Shown here piece after piece: positions 56,737 to 64,000 of a DNA stretch of 64,000 nt; the stretch's first letter is position 1; each line of letters begins with the position of its first letter. The notes below the pieces were generated by a model that ran no database searches, was not told the DNA's origin, and saw only the letters and a list, made by a program, of their open reading frames with translations. The DNA comes from an uncultured Parabacteroides sp. (GTDB taxonomy: Bacteria; Bacteroidota; Bacteroidia; Bacteroidales; Tannerellaceae): NCBI GenBank assembly GCA_949289155.1, contig CASEMX010000005.1:55798-119797 (forward strand), read 5' to 3'. A program made the position numbers and the translations under genes.

Positions 56737-57039
56737 TTATTCTTTTACCTCTTCATAATCGACATACTCGCCCTCGTTGCGGCCATAGACCTTCCGGCGC
56801 GGACGGAAGCGGGGTTCGTCGTTCGTCTCTTCGGCATACGATGAATTATCTTCGTAAGAACGTCTATCGCGTGAATTTCCTCTGTTCGTATAAGTCGTAT
56901 TCCGTTGCTGACGGCGGGCTTGCTGTTTGCCTTCGCCGGAGAACATGCGCTTGATTCCGCGGAAGAAAGAAAAGCCCAGCGATAATATCAGTATCAGGAA
57001 GATGAAAAAGAAAAAGAACAGAAACTTTATCAATATCAT
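56737..57039 (-). CDS. DUF4834 family small membrane protein
   Basis: A 100-residue protein with one N-terminal membrane helix (LIKFLFFFFFIFLILIL, residues 3-20), then a hydrophilic Arg-rich tail (RRQQRNTTYTNRGNSRDRRSYED) ending in an acidic stretch (GEYVDYEEVKE). The layout fits DUF4834, a Bacteroidota family with no known function. It lies 64 bases after pssA on the same strand. The basic tail could bind nucleic acid or acidic lipid, but nothing further is visible. Confidence 0.8.
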   Translation of the reverse strand: MILIKFLFFFFFIFLILILSLGFSFFRGIKRMFSGEGKQQARRQQRNTTYTNRGNSRDRRSYEDNSSYAEETNDEPRFRPRRKVYGRNEGEYVDYEEVKE

Positions 57040-57102
57040 TTTAAAAGGATTTTAGTGTATTATTGTTTCATTCTATGGAACAAGTAAGGGGGCGTGTTGG
57101 TT

Positions 57103-57804
57103 TCAAGCCTGCCTGTTAAAAAGAGATAAGAGGATATAGAGCAGAATCGTGGCGGCGACGCCGGGAATGCCGAACAGCACGACGAACAGCAATCCGCATC
57201 CGCCCAACAGATAGCGCATTTCGTTCCCTTTCCACGCCATCGACTTTACCTTCATCGAGAACATCGGGAACTCGGAAACCAACAGGTAAGAGGTCGCCAT
57301 CGCCAGCAGGATTCCGCCGTAGAGCAGTGTCGAGGCGTGAATGGCGACGTAGGGCTGCAACGTGCATGCCAGCGAGCCCCAAAACAGTGCATGCGCCGGG
57401 ACCGGCATCCCGATGAATGAGGTGGTCTGCCGTTCGTCGAGATTGAATTTCGCCAAGCGCAAACCGGAGAATACCGGAATCACAAACGCCAGATAGGGCA
57501 AATAGCCGGCTATCCCGCTCAATCCGATGACCGCTGCCGCCTGTTTCAATAACACGAGCAACGCCATGCCGGGAGCCACACCGAAACTGACGATGTCTGA
57601 CAACGAATCCAGCTCCTTGCCCAACGGGGAGTAGGCTTTCAGCAGGCGGGCTGCCAATCCGTCCATAAAGTCGAAGACCGACGCGGCGATAATCCACAGA
57701 ATCGCGCCGTACAAATTACCGCTCAATGCGGCGACGGTCGCCGCACAGCCCGACACCAAGTTCAGGCAGGTGATGGTATTCGGTATATATTTCAGAATGT
57801 TCAT
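57103..57804 (-). CDS. pssA: Phosphatidylserine synthase (CDP-diacylglycerol:serine O-phosphatidyltransferase)
   Basis: A 233-residue integral membrane enzyme making phosphatidylserine from CDP-diacylglycerol and serine. The CDP-alcohol phosphotransferase motif is present (DFMDGLAARLLKAYSPLGKELDSLSD) with all four Asp, and about seven hydrophobic segments follow. The 'YIPNTITCLNLVSG' start is typical of type II PssA. It is directly downstream of psd with a 15-base gap, so the two steps from CDP-DAG to phosphatidylethanolamine are made on one transcript. Confidence 0.94.
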   Translation of the reverse strand: MNILKYIPNTITCLNLVSGCAATVAALSGNLYGAILWIIAASVFDFMDGLAARLLKAYSPLGKELDSLSDIVSFGVAPGMALLVLLKQAAAVIGLSGIAGYLPYLAFVIPVFSGLRLAKFNLDERQTTSFIGMPVPAHALFWGSLACTLQPYVAIHASTLLYGGILLAMATSYLLVSEFPMFSMKVKSMAWKGNEMRYLLGGCGLLFVVLFGIPGVAATILLYILLSLFNRQA

Positions 57805-57819
57805 CTCTTTCTTTGCTAA

Positions 57820-58485
57820 TTATATTTTCCCTAAACGGGCAATGGGGGTCTGGTTGCCGGTCACCTTCTGGTCCATTTCCACCAACACCTCCGTTCCGAC
57901 AGGCAGGAACACATCCACGCGCGAGCCGAATTTGATAAATCCCATCTGCTCATCCACATGGCACTTGTCGCCCACCTTCGCATAGGTCACGATGCGCCGC
58001 GCCAACGCCCCCGCAATTTGCCGCGCCATGACCTCCACGCCGCTGCGGGTCGTAATGATGATGGTCGAACGCTCATTCTCCGTGCTGCTTTTCGGCAGAT
58101 AGGCCGCCATGAACCGTCCGTCCTGATGGGAGACATGCTTCACCGTCCCGTTCACCGGGAACCAGTTGGCATGGACATTGAAAACCGACATGAATATCGA
58201 AATCTGCAGGCAGGGACGGTGCAGGATTTCATGCTCCATCACCTCTTCGATGGCGACAATCGTCCCGTCTGCCGGCGCAATCACCAGCCCTTCCGAATCG
58301 AACGGGAAACGCCGCGCCGGACTGCGGAAGAAGTTCAATACCAACAGGAAAAGTACCGACGTAACCAAGGCTACCATATAGAAAAGATTGCTCTTCCCTA
58401 CGGTATGATATAATACCACGTTCACAATAAAGAAAATGGTAAACAATGATAGCAACAGTCCCGTTCCTTCTTTATGTACTTTCAT
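57820..58485 (-). CDS. psd: Phosphatidylserine decarboxylase proenzyme
   Basis: A 221-residue short-type (PSD-A/archaetidylserine-like) decarboxylase that turns phosphatidylserine into phosphatidylethanolamine. Two membrane helices lie near the N-terminus (LLLSLFTIFFIVNVVLYH and LFYMVALVTSVLFLLVL). The proenzyme cleaves itself at the Ser of FIKFGSRVDVF near residue 195, giving the pyruvoyl cofactor. The His-containing PCLQISIFMSVFNVHANW block is conserved too. Start 58485 is preferred because a longer frame (to 58545) would include the promoter -7 element TATTTTTG at 58515-58522. Confidence 0.93.
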   Translation of the reverse strand: MKVHKEGTGLLLSLFTIFFIVNVVLYHTVGKSNLFYMVALVTSVLFLLVLNFFRSPARRFPFDSEGLVIAPADGTIVAIEEVMEHEILHRPCLQISIFMSVFNVHANWFPVNGTVKHVSHQDGRFMAAYLPKSSTENERSTIIITTRSGVEVMARQIAGALARRIVTYAKVGDKCHVDEQMGFIKFGSRVDVFLPVGTEVLVEMDQKVTGNQTPIARLGKI

Positions 58486-58514
58486 TTTTATGCCGAGTGA
58501 TTGGTATGTGGTCG

Positions 58515-58522
58515 CAAAAATA
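58515..58522 (-). promoter_or_regulatory. Promoter -7 element for psd-pssA (TATTTTTG)
   Basis: The minus strand reads TATTTTTG 29 bases before the psd start at 58485. Confidence 0.65.
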
Positions 58523-58600
58523 TTCATTTTTATGCAATAACACAAATTTCTGCCATGCTTTGTCGTGGAAAGAAGGGGGAGGGAGAATGAGGAATGAAAA

Positions 58601-58718
58601 GAATTACGAATTATGAATTACGAATTACGAATTATGAATTACGAATTATGAATTACGAATTACAAGGGTATTATCCCCAATTCGTAATTCGTAATTCGTA
58701 ATTCGTAATTCGCAATTC
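58601..58718. repeat. Heptamer array GAATTAY that inverts midway
   Basis: Nine GAATTAC/GAATTAT heptamers run from 58601 to 58663, then after a 15-base spacer the reverse complement (GTAATTC-type heptamers) runs from 58679 to 58718, ending 3 bases before the stop codon of the DUF6261-like gene. The two halves can fold into a long hairpin. It lies upstream of psd and downstream of the DUF6261-like gene. Confidence 0.92.
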
Positions 58719-58721
58719 CTA

Positions 58722-59594
58722 TCACGGATTCGGTATCCCCGGACCCGATGGATTCTCCTCATCGCCTCCGTCACCGCCATCCGGATTTTCCGGTTCTTGG
58801 GTATCCGGATTCTCTTCGTCTGGGGTTTCGGTATCCGGAGTTTCAGTCTCTTCATCCGTTGCAGAAGATGCGCTGCCGCTCACGGTCTTGCGGAAGCGGA
58901 GGAGGTAGGTGTTGGCGTCGTCAATCACCTTCAGCAGAGCGGCTGCCTTCTCTTCATCCTTCGTTACCAGTTCGTTTACGGTGTATAACGCATTGATGGC
59001 CTCTGCCAGTTCGTCCCATGCCGCATCGCTTGCCGCACGTAGCTCCTTCATCGAAGCAGTCGTTGTGCGTTCGCGCTCGACAACAGAACGCTTCGAATAG
59101 ATTTCATGAAATGCCGTGTTGTACGACTCCAGCATATCCGGCATTCCTTCCTGCCCGATTTTGGCCAATGCCGAAACGAACGGCTCTTGGCGCATTTTAG
59201 TAACTAATTGAGTGATTGTAGCTGTCTCGGCAGCATAATCCATAACAGTTACGTTTCCGGCTTCATTAAACAGGAAGAAAATATCAGCGCCAGCCTTCTT
59301 TATGTCAGCGTCCGGATGATGGTCCGCGTAGGCTTTTGCCACTGCGCGGTTAAAATAAAACACTTCGTCGCGCACATCGTCGCCTCCTTCTACCTCTTTT
59401 GTATCGACATACCCTTTGAATGGCTTGTAGCTATCGATTTCCATCGTGGCTGCCGCAAAAAACTTCGCATAAGGTCCGGCGAATCCCAGCGATTCAGCCA
59501 CCTCTTTCGTAATCTTCGTCGACAAATCGGTCATCAACTGCACATGCAACCCATTATTCGCTCTCGTTTTTCCTACTGCTGCAATTCCTGCCAT
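58722..59594 (-). CDS. DUF6261-like protein with acidic low-complexity tail
   Basis: A 290-residue protein, no signal peptide seen. The body (residues 1-235) is helical, with blocks such as TATITQLVTKMRQEPFVSALAKIG and LESYNTAFHEIYSKRSVVERE that resemble DUF6261, a Bacteroidota family of unknown function. The last 55 residues are acidic and repetitive (Glu, Asp, Thr, Pro, Asn, Gly; e.g. TPDTETPDEENPDTQ). It is flanked on both sides by tandem arrays (58601-58718 and 59643-60020), which hints at a recently changing region. Its family call is from memory of the LxxR pattern and is not firm. Confidence 0.6.
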   Translation of the reverse strand: MAGIAAVGKTRANNGLHVQLMTDLSTKITKEVAESLGFAGPYAKFFAAATMEIDSYKPFKGYVDTKEVEGGDDVRDEVFYFNRAVAKAYADHHPDADIKKAGADIFFLFNEAGNVTVMDYAAETATITQLVTKMRQEPFVSALAKIGQEGMPDMLESYNTAFHEIYSKRSVVERERTTTASMKELRAASDAAWDELAEAINALYTVNELVTKDEEKAAALLKVIDDANTYLLRFRKTVSGSASSATDEETETPDTETPDEENPDTQEPENPDGGDGGDEENPSGPGIPNP

Positions 59595-59642
59595 AACTTT
59601 TATCCTTTTATTTGTTAAATATTCATTTTATACCTACGCCAA

Positions 59643-60020
59643 CCCGCCTAGAGTTCTAGGGAAACTTTCGTAACCCTACGCTGACCTGCCTAGAGTTCTA
59701 GGGAGCTTTTCGTAGCCCTACGCCGACCCGCTTAGAGTTCTAGGGAGACTTTCGTAGCCCTACGCCGACCCGCCTAGAGTTCTAGGGAGACCTTCGTAAC
59801 CCTACGCTGACCCGCTTAGAGTTCTAGGGAGCTTTTCGTAGCCCTCGCCGACCTGCCTAGAGTTCTAGGGAGCTTTTCGTAGCCCTCGCCGACCCGCCTA
59901 GAGTTCTAGGGAGACTTTCGTAGCCCTACGCCGACCTGCCTAGAGTTCTAGGGAGCTTTTCGTAGCCCTACGCCGACCTGCCTAGAGTTCTAGGGAGACT
60001 TTCGTAGCTCTCCGCTGACC
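59643..60020 (-). repeat. Tandem array, 41-42-bp units, nine copies, two palindromes per unit
   Basis: The T of (C)CTAGAG starts at 59649, 59691, 59733, 59775, 59817, 59858, 59899, 59941 and 59983 (periods 42, 42, 42, 42, 41, 41, 42, 42). Each unit has CCTAGA-GT-TCTAGG (or one-base variant) and, in most, CGTAG-CC-CTACG. Small indels (CCCTCG against CCCTACG) explain the 41-base units. It lies upstream of the DUF6261-like gene. The rest of 59595-60143 shows no gene apart from a hairpin at 60101-60136. Confidence 0.96.
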
Positions 60021-60100
60021 ACAAATTTAATGATTTAAATCAAGTGATAAGGTATTTCGTGTAGAATTTTTCCGGATTAATACAGAAATCATATTCAAGC

Positions 60101-60136
60101 AGGGCGGCGGAGCCGAGCCTGCAGCTTCGCCGCCCT
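60101..60136. other. GC-rich hairpin within a dispersed repeat (AGGGCGGCGGAGCCGAGC)
   Basis: AGGGCGGCGgAGC (60101-60113) pairs with GCTtCGCCGCCCT (60124-60136), 13 pairs including one G-U. The 18-base left part recurs at 60603-60620, so the two copies bracket the two small membrane-protein genes. No T tract follows on either strand, so it is not a standard terminator. Confidence 0.7.
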
Positions 60137-60143
60137 CATGACA

Positions 60144-60242
60144 TTACAAATTCTTCTTCTTCCGCACAAGGAACTCTGTATATAGCCAAATAACAAAAGC
60201 AATGGCAGCCAAAAATATAAATGCAAATACTCCTGCGTTCAT
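60144..60242 (-). CDS. 32-residue single-helix membrane protein
   Basis: A very short frame encoding one hydrophobic helix (AFIFLAAIAFVIWLYTEFLV) followed by a positive end (RKKKNL). Its start is 5 bases after the stop of the 82-residue membrane protein upstream, which supports it as the second gene of a small operon. Small single-helix proteins of this kind are often subunits or regulators of membrane complexes. No family was recognised. Confidence 0.55.
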   Translation of the reverse strand: MNAGVFAFIFLAAIAFVIWLYTEFLVRKKKNL

Positions 60243-60247
60243 AAGCT

Positions 60248-60496
60248 TTACTTTTTTAATAAGTTATTACCCGCGCTTGCTAACAGGTAAGCTATTGCAG
60301 CTCCCGTTATCAGCATAATTACCAACATCAGTGTTATTCTTTCGCTTTGAAAGAAGAGGACCATCGCACCGAGTACCAGTGCGGCATACGTCAATTGCGA
60401 GAGGTTGAAGAAATAGCCAGAAAGTTTACCGTATCTTTCTCTTTCCTGTTCCTCTTTCGCGTTCTTTAGTGCTTGTTGTTTTATCCAATTTCCCAT
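60248..60496 (-). CDS. 82-residue membrane protein (possibly DUF6722)
   Basis: A small protein with a charged helix at the N-terminus (KQQALKNAKEEQERERYGK) and two membrane helices (LSQLTYAALVLGAMVLFF and ITLMLVIMLITGAAIAYLL). The layout resembles small Bacteroidales membrane proteins of the DUF6722 type, but I am not sure. The -7 element (minus TATATTTG) is at 60525-60532, and a 32-residue protein is encoded right after it. The pair stands between two copies of an 18-base repeat. Confidence 0.65.
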   Translation of the reverse strand: MGNWIKQQALKNAKEEQERERYGKLSGYFFNLSQLTYAALVLGAMVLFFQSERITLMLVIMLITGAAIAYLLASAGNNLLKK

Positions 60497-60524
60497 ACGC
60501 TAAAGTTTATTTAGTTATCGTTTG

Positions 60525-60532
60525 CAAATATA
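60525..60532 (-). promoter_or_regulatory. Promoter -7 element for the small membrane operon (TATATTTG)
   Basis: The minus strand reads TATATTTG 28 bases before the start at 60496. Confidence 0.6.
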
Positions 60533-60665
60533 GGGATTGCCCTTCACTTTGTCAAGGAATTCGGAATTCTTTTCAATGAATAATTAACAATTAAAAATTA
60601 AAAGGGCGGCGGAGCCGAGCGTTCTTCGTTCCCTTTGTGTTTAGAAGGTTGCGGTGCGGATATGC

Positions 60666-60698
60666 AAAAAGGCTAAGCCGATGAAACGACTTAGCCTT
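60666..60698 (-). terminator. Rho-independent terminator of rpsO
   Basis: On the minus strand AAGGCTAAGTCG pairs with CGGCTTAGCCTT (one G-U/mismatch), followed by five T residues. On plus the run TTTCTTTT follows too, so it may work in both directions. Confidence 0.85.
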
Positions 60699-60729
60699 TC
60701 TTTTCTTGAACGTATAGGTAGATAGTATA

Positions 60730-60999
60730 TTACTTTCTGATACCTAATTCTTTGATGATTGCACGATAACGTTCGATGTCAATCTTAATCAGATAATCCA
60801 ACAGGCGACGACGCTTACCTACCAACATCTTCAATGCTCTTTCCGTAGCGAAGTCTTTGTGGTTCTTCTTCAGGTGCTCTGTCAAGTGAGCGATACGGAA
60901 CGTGAACAATGCAATCTGGCTTTCAGCCGAGCCTGTGTTTGTTGCTGATTTGCCGTACTTCTCGAAAATCTCTTTTTTCTTTTCTGAATCTAAATACAT
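60730..60999 (-). CDS. rpsO: 30S ribosomal protein S15
   Basis: An 89-residue rRNA-binding protein of the 30S platform. The whole family pattern is visible: MYLDSEKKKEIFEKYG, TGSAESQIALFTFRIAHLTEHLKKNHKDFATERALKMLVGKRRRLLDYLIK, with the GSxExQ and HxKDFxxxRxL motifs. In many bacteria S15 represses its own translation through the leader; the leader here is about 40 bases and no clear pseudoknot was identified. The promoter -7 element (minus TACCTTTG) is at 61049-61056. Confidence 0.96.
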   Translation of the reverse strand: MYLDSEKKKEIFEKYGKSATNTGSAESQIALFTFRIAHLTEHLKKNHKDFATERALKMLVGKRRRLLDYLIKIDIERYRAIIKELGIRK

Positions 61000-61048
61000 G
61001 ATTTCTAAATACTTTAAAATAAATTAATACTATGTTATTCAAGCGCTG

Positions 61049-61056
61049 CAAAGGTA
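61049..61056 (-). promoter_or_regulatory. rpsO promoter -7 element (TACCTTTG)
   Basis: The minus strand reads TACCTTTG 49 bases before the rpsO start. Confidence 0.65.
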
Positions 61057-61126
61057 GGGATTATTTTCGGATTGGCAAAAATATATTGGAAAAAAAGTAG
61101 TTGGGAGTTGGAGGGGCTGGGGAATA

Positions 61127-61156
61127 AGAAAAGGCGACAGACCGAAGCCTGCCGCC
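61127..61156 (-). terminator. Rho-independent terminator after tsf
   Basis: On the minus strand GGCGGCAGGC pairs with GTCTGTCGCC (two G-U pairs) around a TTCG tetraloop, followed by TTTTCT. It ends the rplM-rpsI-rpsB-tsf transcript. Confidence 0.82.
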
Positions 61157-61186
61157 CTCCGTGCTTTTATTATATGAACAAATTGT

Positions 61187-62011
61187 TTAATCCGCGTTCA
61201 ACGTAAAGCGTTTGAATGCAACTACGGTCAATTCTTTATTTGCAGAGTGCAAATATTGTTCGATGTTGATTTTTGCATCCTTGATGAATTCCTGCTGCAA
61301 GAGCGTATTTTCTTTGTAGTATTTCTGCAAAGCGCCCTGAGCGATACGGTCCAACAAGTTCTCCGGCTTGCCTGCCTGACGAGCTTTGTCTTTTGCGATT
61401 TCCAACTCTTGGTCCAAGATGTGCTGCGGAACCTCTTCAGCGCGAACAGCTACCGGATTCATTGCAGCGACCTGCATAGCCACGTCGCGAGCCATCTGGT
61501 GTTCAACCGGCGCATTGAAAGCGACTACAGTTGCCAACTTGTTACCCGGGTGGATATAAGAGATGGTAGAAGCGCCGTTAACGAACTCGTATGCGCCCAA
61601 TTCCATCTTTTCGCCCGTGATACCAGAGCGGTCGGTGATGTGGTCCTGAACCGAACGGCCGTCAGCCAACGGAGCAGCCAACAAATCCTCTTTAGTAGCC
61701 GGCTTCTTATCCATAGCCAGCGCCAAAATATCTTTAGTCAAGGCTACGAAATCCGCATTCTTCGCAACGAAGTCCGTTTCGCACTTCAACGCAACCACTG
61801 CAGCGAATTCGCCATTGTCAGCCGACAACACGCAACCTTCAGAAGCTTCACGGTCCGAACGCTTTGCAGCGACAGCCTGACCCTTCTTACGGATAATTTC
61901 CATTGCCTTGTCATAATCGCCATTAGCTTCTTCCAAAGCCTTCTTGCAATCCATCATTCCTGCACCGCTCATTTTGCGCAAGTGCTGGATATCAGCCATT
62001 GTAACTGCCAT
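61187..62011 (-). CDS. tsf: Translation elongation factor Ts
   Basis: A 274-residue guanine-nucleotide exchange factor for EF-Tu. The N-terminal UBA-like domain is MADIQHLRKMSGAGMMDCKKALEEANGDYDKAMEIIRKKG, then the conserved core CETDFVAKNADFVAL and YIHPGNKLATVVAFN, with a C-terminal domain ending in IEQYLHSANKELTVVAFKRF. It follows rpsB by 136 bases, the usual gene order. The intergenic segment carries ATGGACAA...TTGTCCAT (62059-62110), a possible hairpin of unknown role. Confidence 0.96.
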   Translation of the reverse strand: MAVTMADIQHLRKMSGAGMMDCKKALEEANGDYDKAMEIIRKKGQAVAAKRSDREASEGCVLSADNGEFAAVVALKCETDFVAKNADFVALTKDILALAMDKKPATKEDLLAAPLADGRSVQDHITDRSGITGEKMELGAYEFVNGASTISYIHPGNKLATVVAFNAPVEHQMARDVAMQVAAMNPVAVRAEEVPQHILDQELEIAKDKARQAGKPENLLDRIAQGALQKYYKENTLLQQEFIKDAKINIEQYLHSANKELTVVAFKRFTLNAD

Positions 62012-62147
62012 AATCTTTATTTCCTTTATTTATGAGATTAATATGATTCAAATTAAGAATGGACAACTGACAATTGACACCTTAAAAGACTGCCAACGCC
62101 AATTGTCCATCGTATTTCAAGAAACGAACTATCAACTTCGATTGATA

Positions 62148-62987
62148 TTATTCTTCGTCTTTAGCGAACTTACCGGCGATGTTAGCATTCAAAGCATCAT
62201 CGTCTTCTTTCTTGTTACGCTCTTTCTTTGCCGCTTTAGCTCTGCGTTCGCGCTTCGGGTTTTCCCCTTCGCCGGCAGCTTCAGCATCTACCTTTTCAGC
62301 CTTACGTTCCTGCAAGCCTTCGTTCATAGCTTCGCAGATAGCGCCAAGGATTACTTCAACAGATTTTGTAGCATCGTCGTTAGCCGGGATTACATAATCG
62401 ATATTTGTAGGGTCAGAGTTTGTATCTACCATACCGAATACCGGAATACCGAGACGGTTAGCTTCGCGAACTGCGATATGTTCTTTCATCACGTCAACCA
62501 CGAACAGCGCAGAAGGCAGACGAGTCAGGTCAGCGATAGAACCTAAGGTCTTTTCCAACTTCGCACGCTGGCGAGTGATTTGCAATTTCTCTCTCTTCGA
62601 CAAATTATCAAATGTACCATCTTTTGTCATCTTATCGATAGTAGCCATCTTCTTGACAGCTTTACGGATAGTCGGGAAGTTGGTCAACATACCGCCCGGC
62701 CAGCGTTCGATAACGTAAGGCATACCTACCGAAGCAGCCTTTTCAGCGACAACTTGTTTAGCTTGTTTCTTGGTAGCAACAAAAAGTACTTTCTTTCCCT
62801 GCTTAGCCAGATTCTTCATTACTTCTGCTGCTTCATCTACTTTAGCAACTGTTTTATACAGGTCAATGATATGAATACCATTGCGCTCCATAAAGATATA
62901 CGGAGCCATAGCCGGGTTCCACTTTCTCTTTAAGTGTCCGAAGTGAACACCTGCTTCTAATAACTGATCAAAATTTACTCTTGACAT
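62148..62987 (-). CDS. rpsB: 30S ribosomal protein S2
   Basis: A 279-residue protein of the small subunit neck. SRVNFDQLLEAGVHFGHLKRKWNPAMAPYIF and RWPGGMLTNFPTIRKAV are conserved family segments. The C-terminus has an extra basic/acidic tail (RERRAKAAKKERNKKEDDD) beyond the core, common in Bacteroidota. ATG 62987 is the known start (MSRVNF); a longer frame upstream is not supported. The 143 bases between it and rpsI hold no gene but may contain a leader; no S2-binding structure was identified. Confidence 0.96.
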   Translation of the reverse strand: MSRVNFDQLLEAGVHFGHLKRKWNPAMAPYIFMERNGIHIIDLYKTVAKVDEAAEVMKNLAKQGKKVLFVATKKQAKQVVAEKAASVGMPYVIERWPGGMLTNFPTIRKAVKKMATIDKMTKDGTFDNLSKREKLQITRQRAKLEKTLGSIADLTRLPSALFVVDVMKEHIAVREANRLGIPVFGMVDTNSDPTNIDYVIPANDDATKSVEVILGAICEAMNEGLQERKAEKVDAEAAGEGENPKRERRAKAAKKERNKKEDDDALNANIAGKFAKDEE

Positions 62988-63130
62988 TGTTTTTTTTCTT
63001 AAATCGTTTACATTCTTTTTTGTTTCACACAACCTCCAGGTAGTCAGTCCACACATCCACATGCAGAAAGAATCCTGTCGGTTTAGATACTAAACGCTTT
63101 GTTTTTGCAAGAAATCCCCCACAAATCACA

Positions 63131-63523
63131 TTAACGTTTACTGAACTGGAATCTCTTGCGAGCTTTTGGACGACCCGGTTTCTTACGTTCAACCGAGCGC
63201 GGGTCACGCGTGATGAATCCTTCTGCACGCAAAGCGGCTTTATCTTCCGGATTAATCTTCACCAAAGCACGAGCAATACCTAAACGAGCTGCTTCAGCCT
63301 GGCCTTTGAAACCGCCACCTACCAAGTTAATCTTGATGTCATACTGTTCAGCCACATTCAATTTTGCCAACGGCTGCTTTACAACAAACTGCAGAATTGA
63401 AGAAGGAAAGTAAGTTGCAAGATCTCGCTTATTGATTGTAATTTTCCCTGAACCTTCGCTGACGTAAACACGAGCGATAGCTGCCTTACGTCTTCCTATT
63501 GCGTTTACTACTTCCATTGTCAT
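63131..63523 (-). CDS. rpsI: 30S ribosomal protein S9
   Basis: A 130-residue protein whose C-terminal tail reaches the P-site tRNA. The family parts are NAIGRRKAAIARVYVSEGSGKITINKRDL, KINLVGGGFKGQAEAARLGIARALVKI and the end RKKPGRPKARKRFQFSKR. Two starts are possible: ATG 63523, overlapping the rplM stop by one base (TAATG), and ATG 63517 (MEVVNAIG), the usual start in Bacteroides. The coupling favours the first. It forms the rplM-rpsI pair as in most bacteria. Confidence 0.95.
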   Translation of the reverse strand: MTMEVVNAIGRRKAAIARVYVSEGSGKITINKRDLATYFPSSILQFVVKQPLAKLNVAEQYDIKINLVGGGFKGQAEAARLGIARALVKINPEDKAALRAEGFITRDPRSVERKKPGRPKARKRFQFSKR

Positions 63524-63978
63524 TATTTATAAGAGTTAATATCGATTGACTTAGGCTGTTGAGCTGCGTGCTTATGCTCTGTGCCTGCGTAAACATACAG
63601 GTTGTTCAACAGTTTTGCACCCAGACGATTCTTAGGCAACATACCTTTTACTACTTTTCTGTACAGATAGCTCGGGCCTTTCTTCATCAGATCTGCCGGA
63701 GTGTACTCAATCTGTCCACCAGGATAACCGGTGTATCTCAAATAAATACGGTCGTTCCACTTCTTACCAGTCAGAACAACTTTTTCTGCATTGATGATAA
63801 TTACGTTATCACCACAGTCAACGTGCGGAGTAAAATTAGGTTTATACTTGCCGCGCAAAAGCTTTGCTACTTTTGCACAAAGACGACCCAAAGATTGGCC
63901 TTCAGCGTCAACAATGACCCATTCTTTGTTTACAGTTGCTTTGTTTGCAGAAATGGTCTTAAAACTTAAAGTATCCAC
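63523..63978 (-). CDS. rplM: 50S ribosomal protein L13
   Basis: A 151-residue early-assembly protein of the large subunit. Seen: WVIVDAEGQSLGRLCAKVAKLLRGKYKPNFTPHVDCGDNVIIINAEKV and KGMLPKNRLGAKLLNNLYVYAG, both family hallmarks. It is transcribed before rpsI, and the stop codon overlaps the rpsI start by one base. The promoter would lie beyond the right edge of the window; only 22 bases upstream are visible. Confidence 0.96.
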   Translation of the reverse strand: MDTLSFKTISANKATVNKEWVIVDAEGQSLGRLCAKVAKLLRGKYKPNFTPHVDCGDNVIIINAEKVVLTGKKWNDRIYLRYTGYPGGQIEYTPADLMKKGPSYLYRKVVKGMLPKNRLGAKLLNNLYVYAGTEHKHAAQQPKSIDINSYK

Positions 63979-64000
63979 TGCTTAAATGTTTAATAAATTA

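Noticed and set aside
60101-60136. Terminator for the small membrane-protein operon
   Set aside because: The stem is strong but no T tract follows on the minus strand; recorded as a hairpin in a dispersed repeat instead.
61000-61048. S15 autoregulatory leader of rpsO
   Set aside because: Leader is only about 40 bases and no pseudoknot or S15-rRNA-like site could be drawn by eye.

Overview
The window is chromosomal DNA from a member of the order Bacteroidales (phylum Bacteroidota), possibly Parabacteroides- or Tannerella-like; the genus cannot be fixed from the sequence alone. Evidence: many genes carry the Bacteroidota promoter -7 element TAnnTTTG just upstream of the start, in several cases with TTG or TTTG 18-20 bases before it. 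Lineage-typical genes are present: the MurF-Alr fusion, GSCFA, DUF349, DUF4491, DUF4834 and DUF4837 proteins, large TonB-type outer-membrane barrels and a sigma-54 regulator-lptE-secG operon. No integrase, transposase, phage gene or cas gene was seen. Many longest open frames start upstream of a -7 element, so the starts given here were moved inward where the promoter rules out the longer form.

Layout. 0-8 kb: end of a mannose-1-phosphate guanylyltransferase, rlmN, a DUF4837 lipoprotein, pdxA, the cbpA-cbpM chaperone pair, dgt and a clostripain-family protease. 8-13 kb: a small AraC-like regulator, a sigma-54 response regulator, a DASS/SLC13 transporter and oxyR. 13.4-16.4 kb: a four-gene run (cytidylyltransferase-like, SDR, CDP-alcohol phosphotransferase, acyltransferase) that looks like a lipid headgroup pathway. 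16.4-20.1 kb: sigma-54 activator, lptE, TPR protein, secG, DUF4491, tRNA-Ser(UGA). 20-28 kb: CAT-like acetyltransferase, Nim-like flavoprotein, ogt, a 1087-residue DUF4132-like protein, a secreted esterase and an ATP-grasp-like protein. 28-37 kb: DUF349 protein, GSCFA protein, murF-alr, HAD phosphatase, rpsA. 37-42 kb: a plug-less outer-membrane barrel with a 999-residue TPR protein. 42-50.7 kb: a surface-glycan block (glycosyltransferase, LicD, ornithine-cyclodeaminase-like enzyme, a LicC-aminotransferase fusion, fucosyltransferase-like enzyme, flippase, ugd). 51-58.5 kb: YbjQ, a TonB-dependent receptor, birA, MmcQ/YjbR, YraN, tadA, DUF4834, pssA and psd. 58.7-64 kb: a DUF6261-like protein, two tiny membrane proteins and the ribosomal genes rpsO, tsf, rpsB, rpsI, rplM.

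The most unusual feature is a set of ten intergenic tandem arrays. Each has its own sequence, yet nearly all share one architecture: units of about 22-24 or 41-42 bp, each built around one or two short palindromes, starting at or even inside the stop codon of a neighbouring gene. One array is a chain of about eleven terminator-like hairpins; two others flip orientation midway and form long inverted repeats. They look like one kind of element with locus-specific sequences, and their function is unknown.
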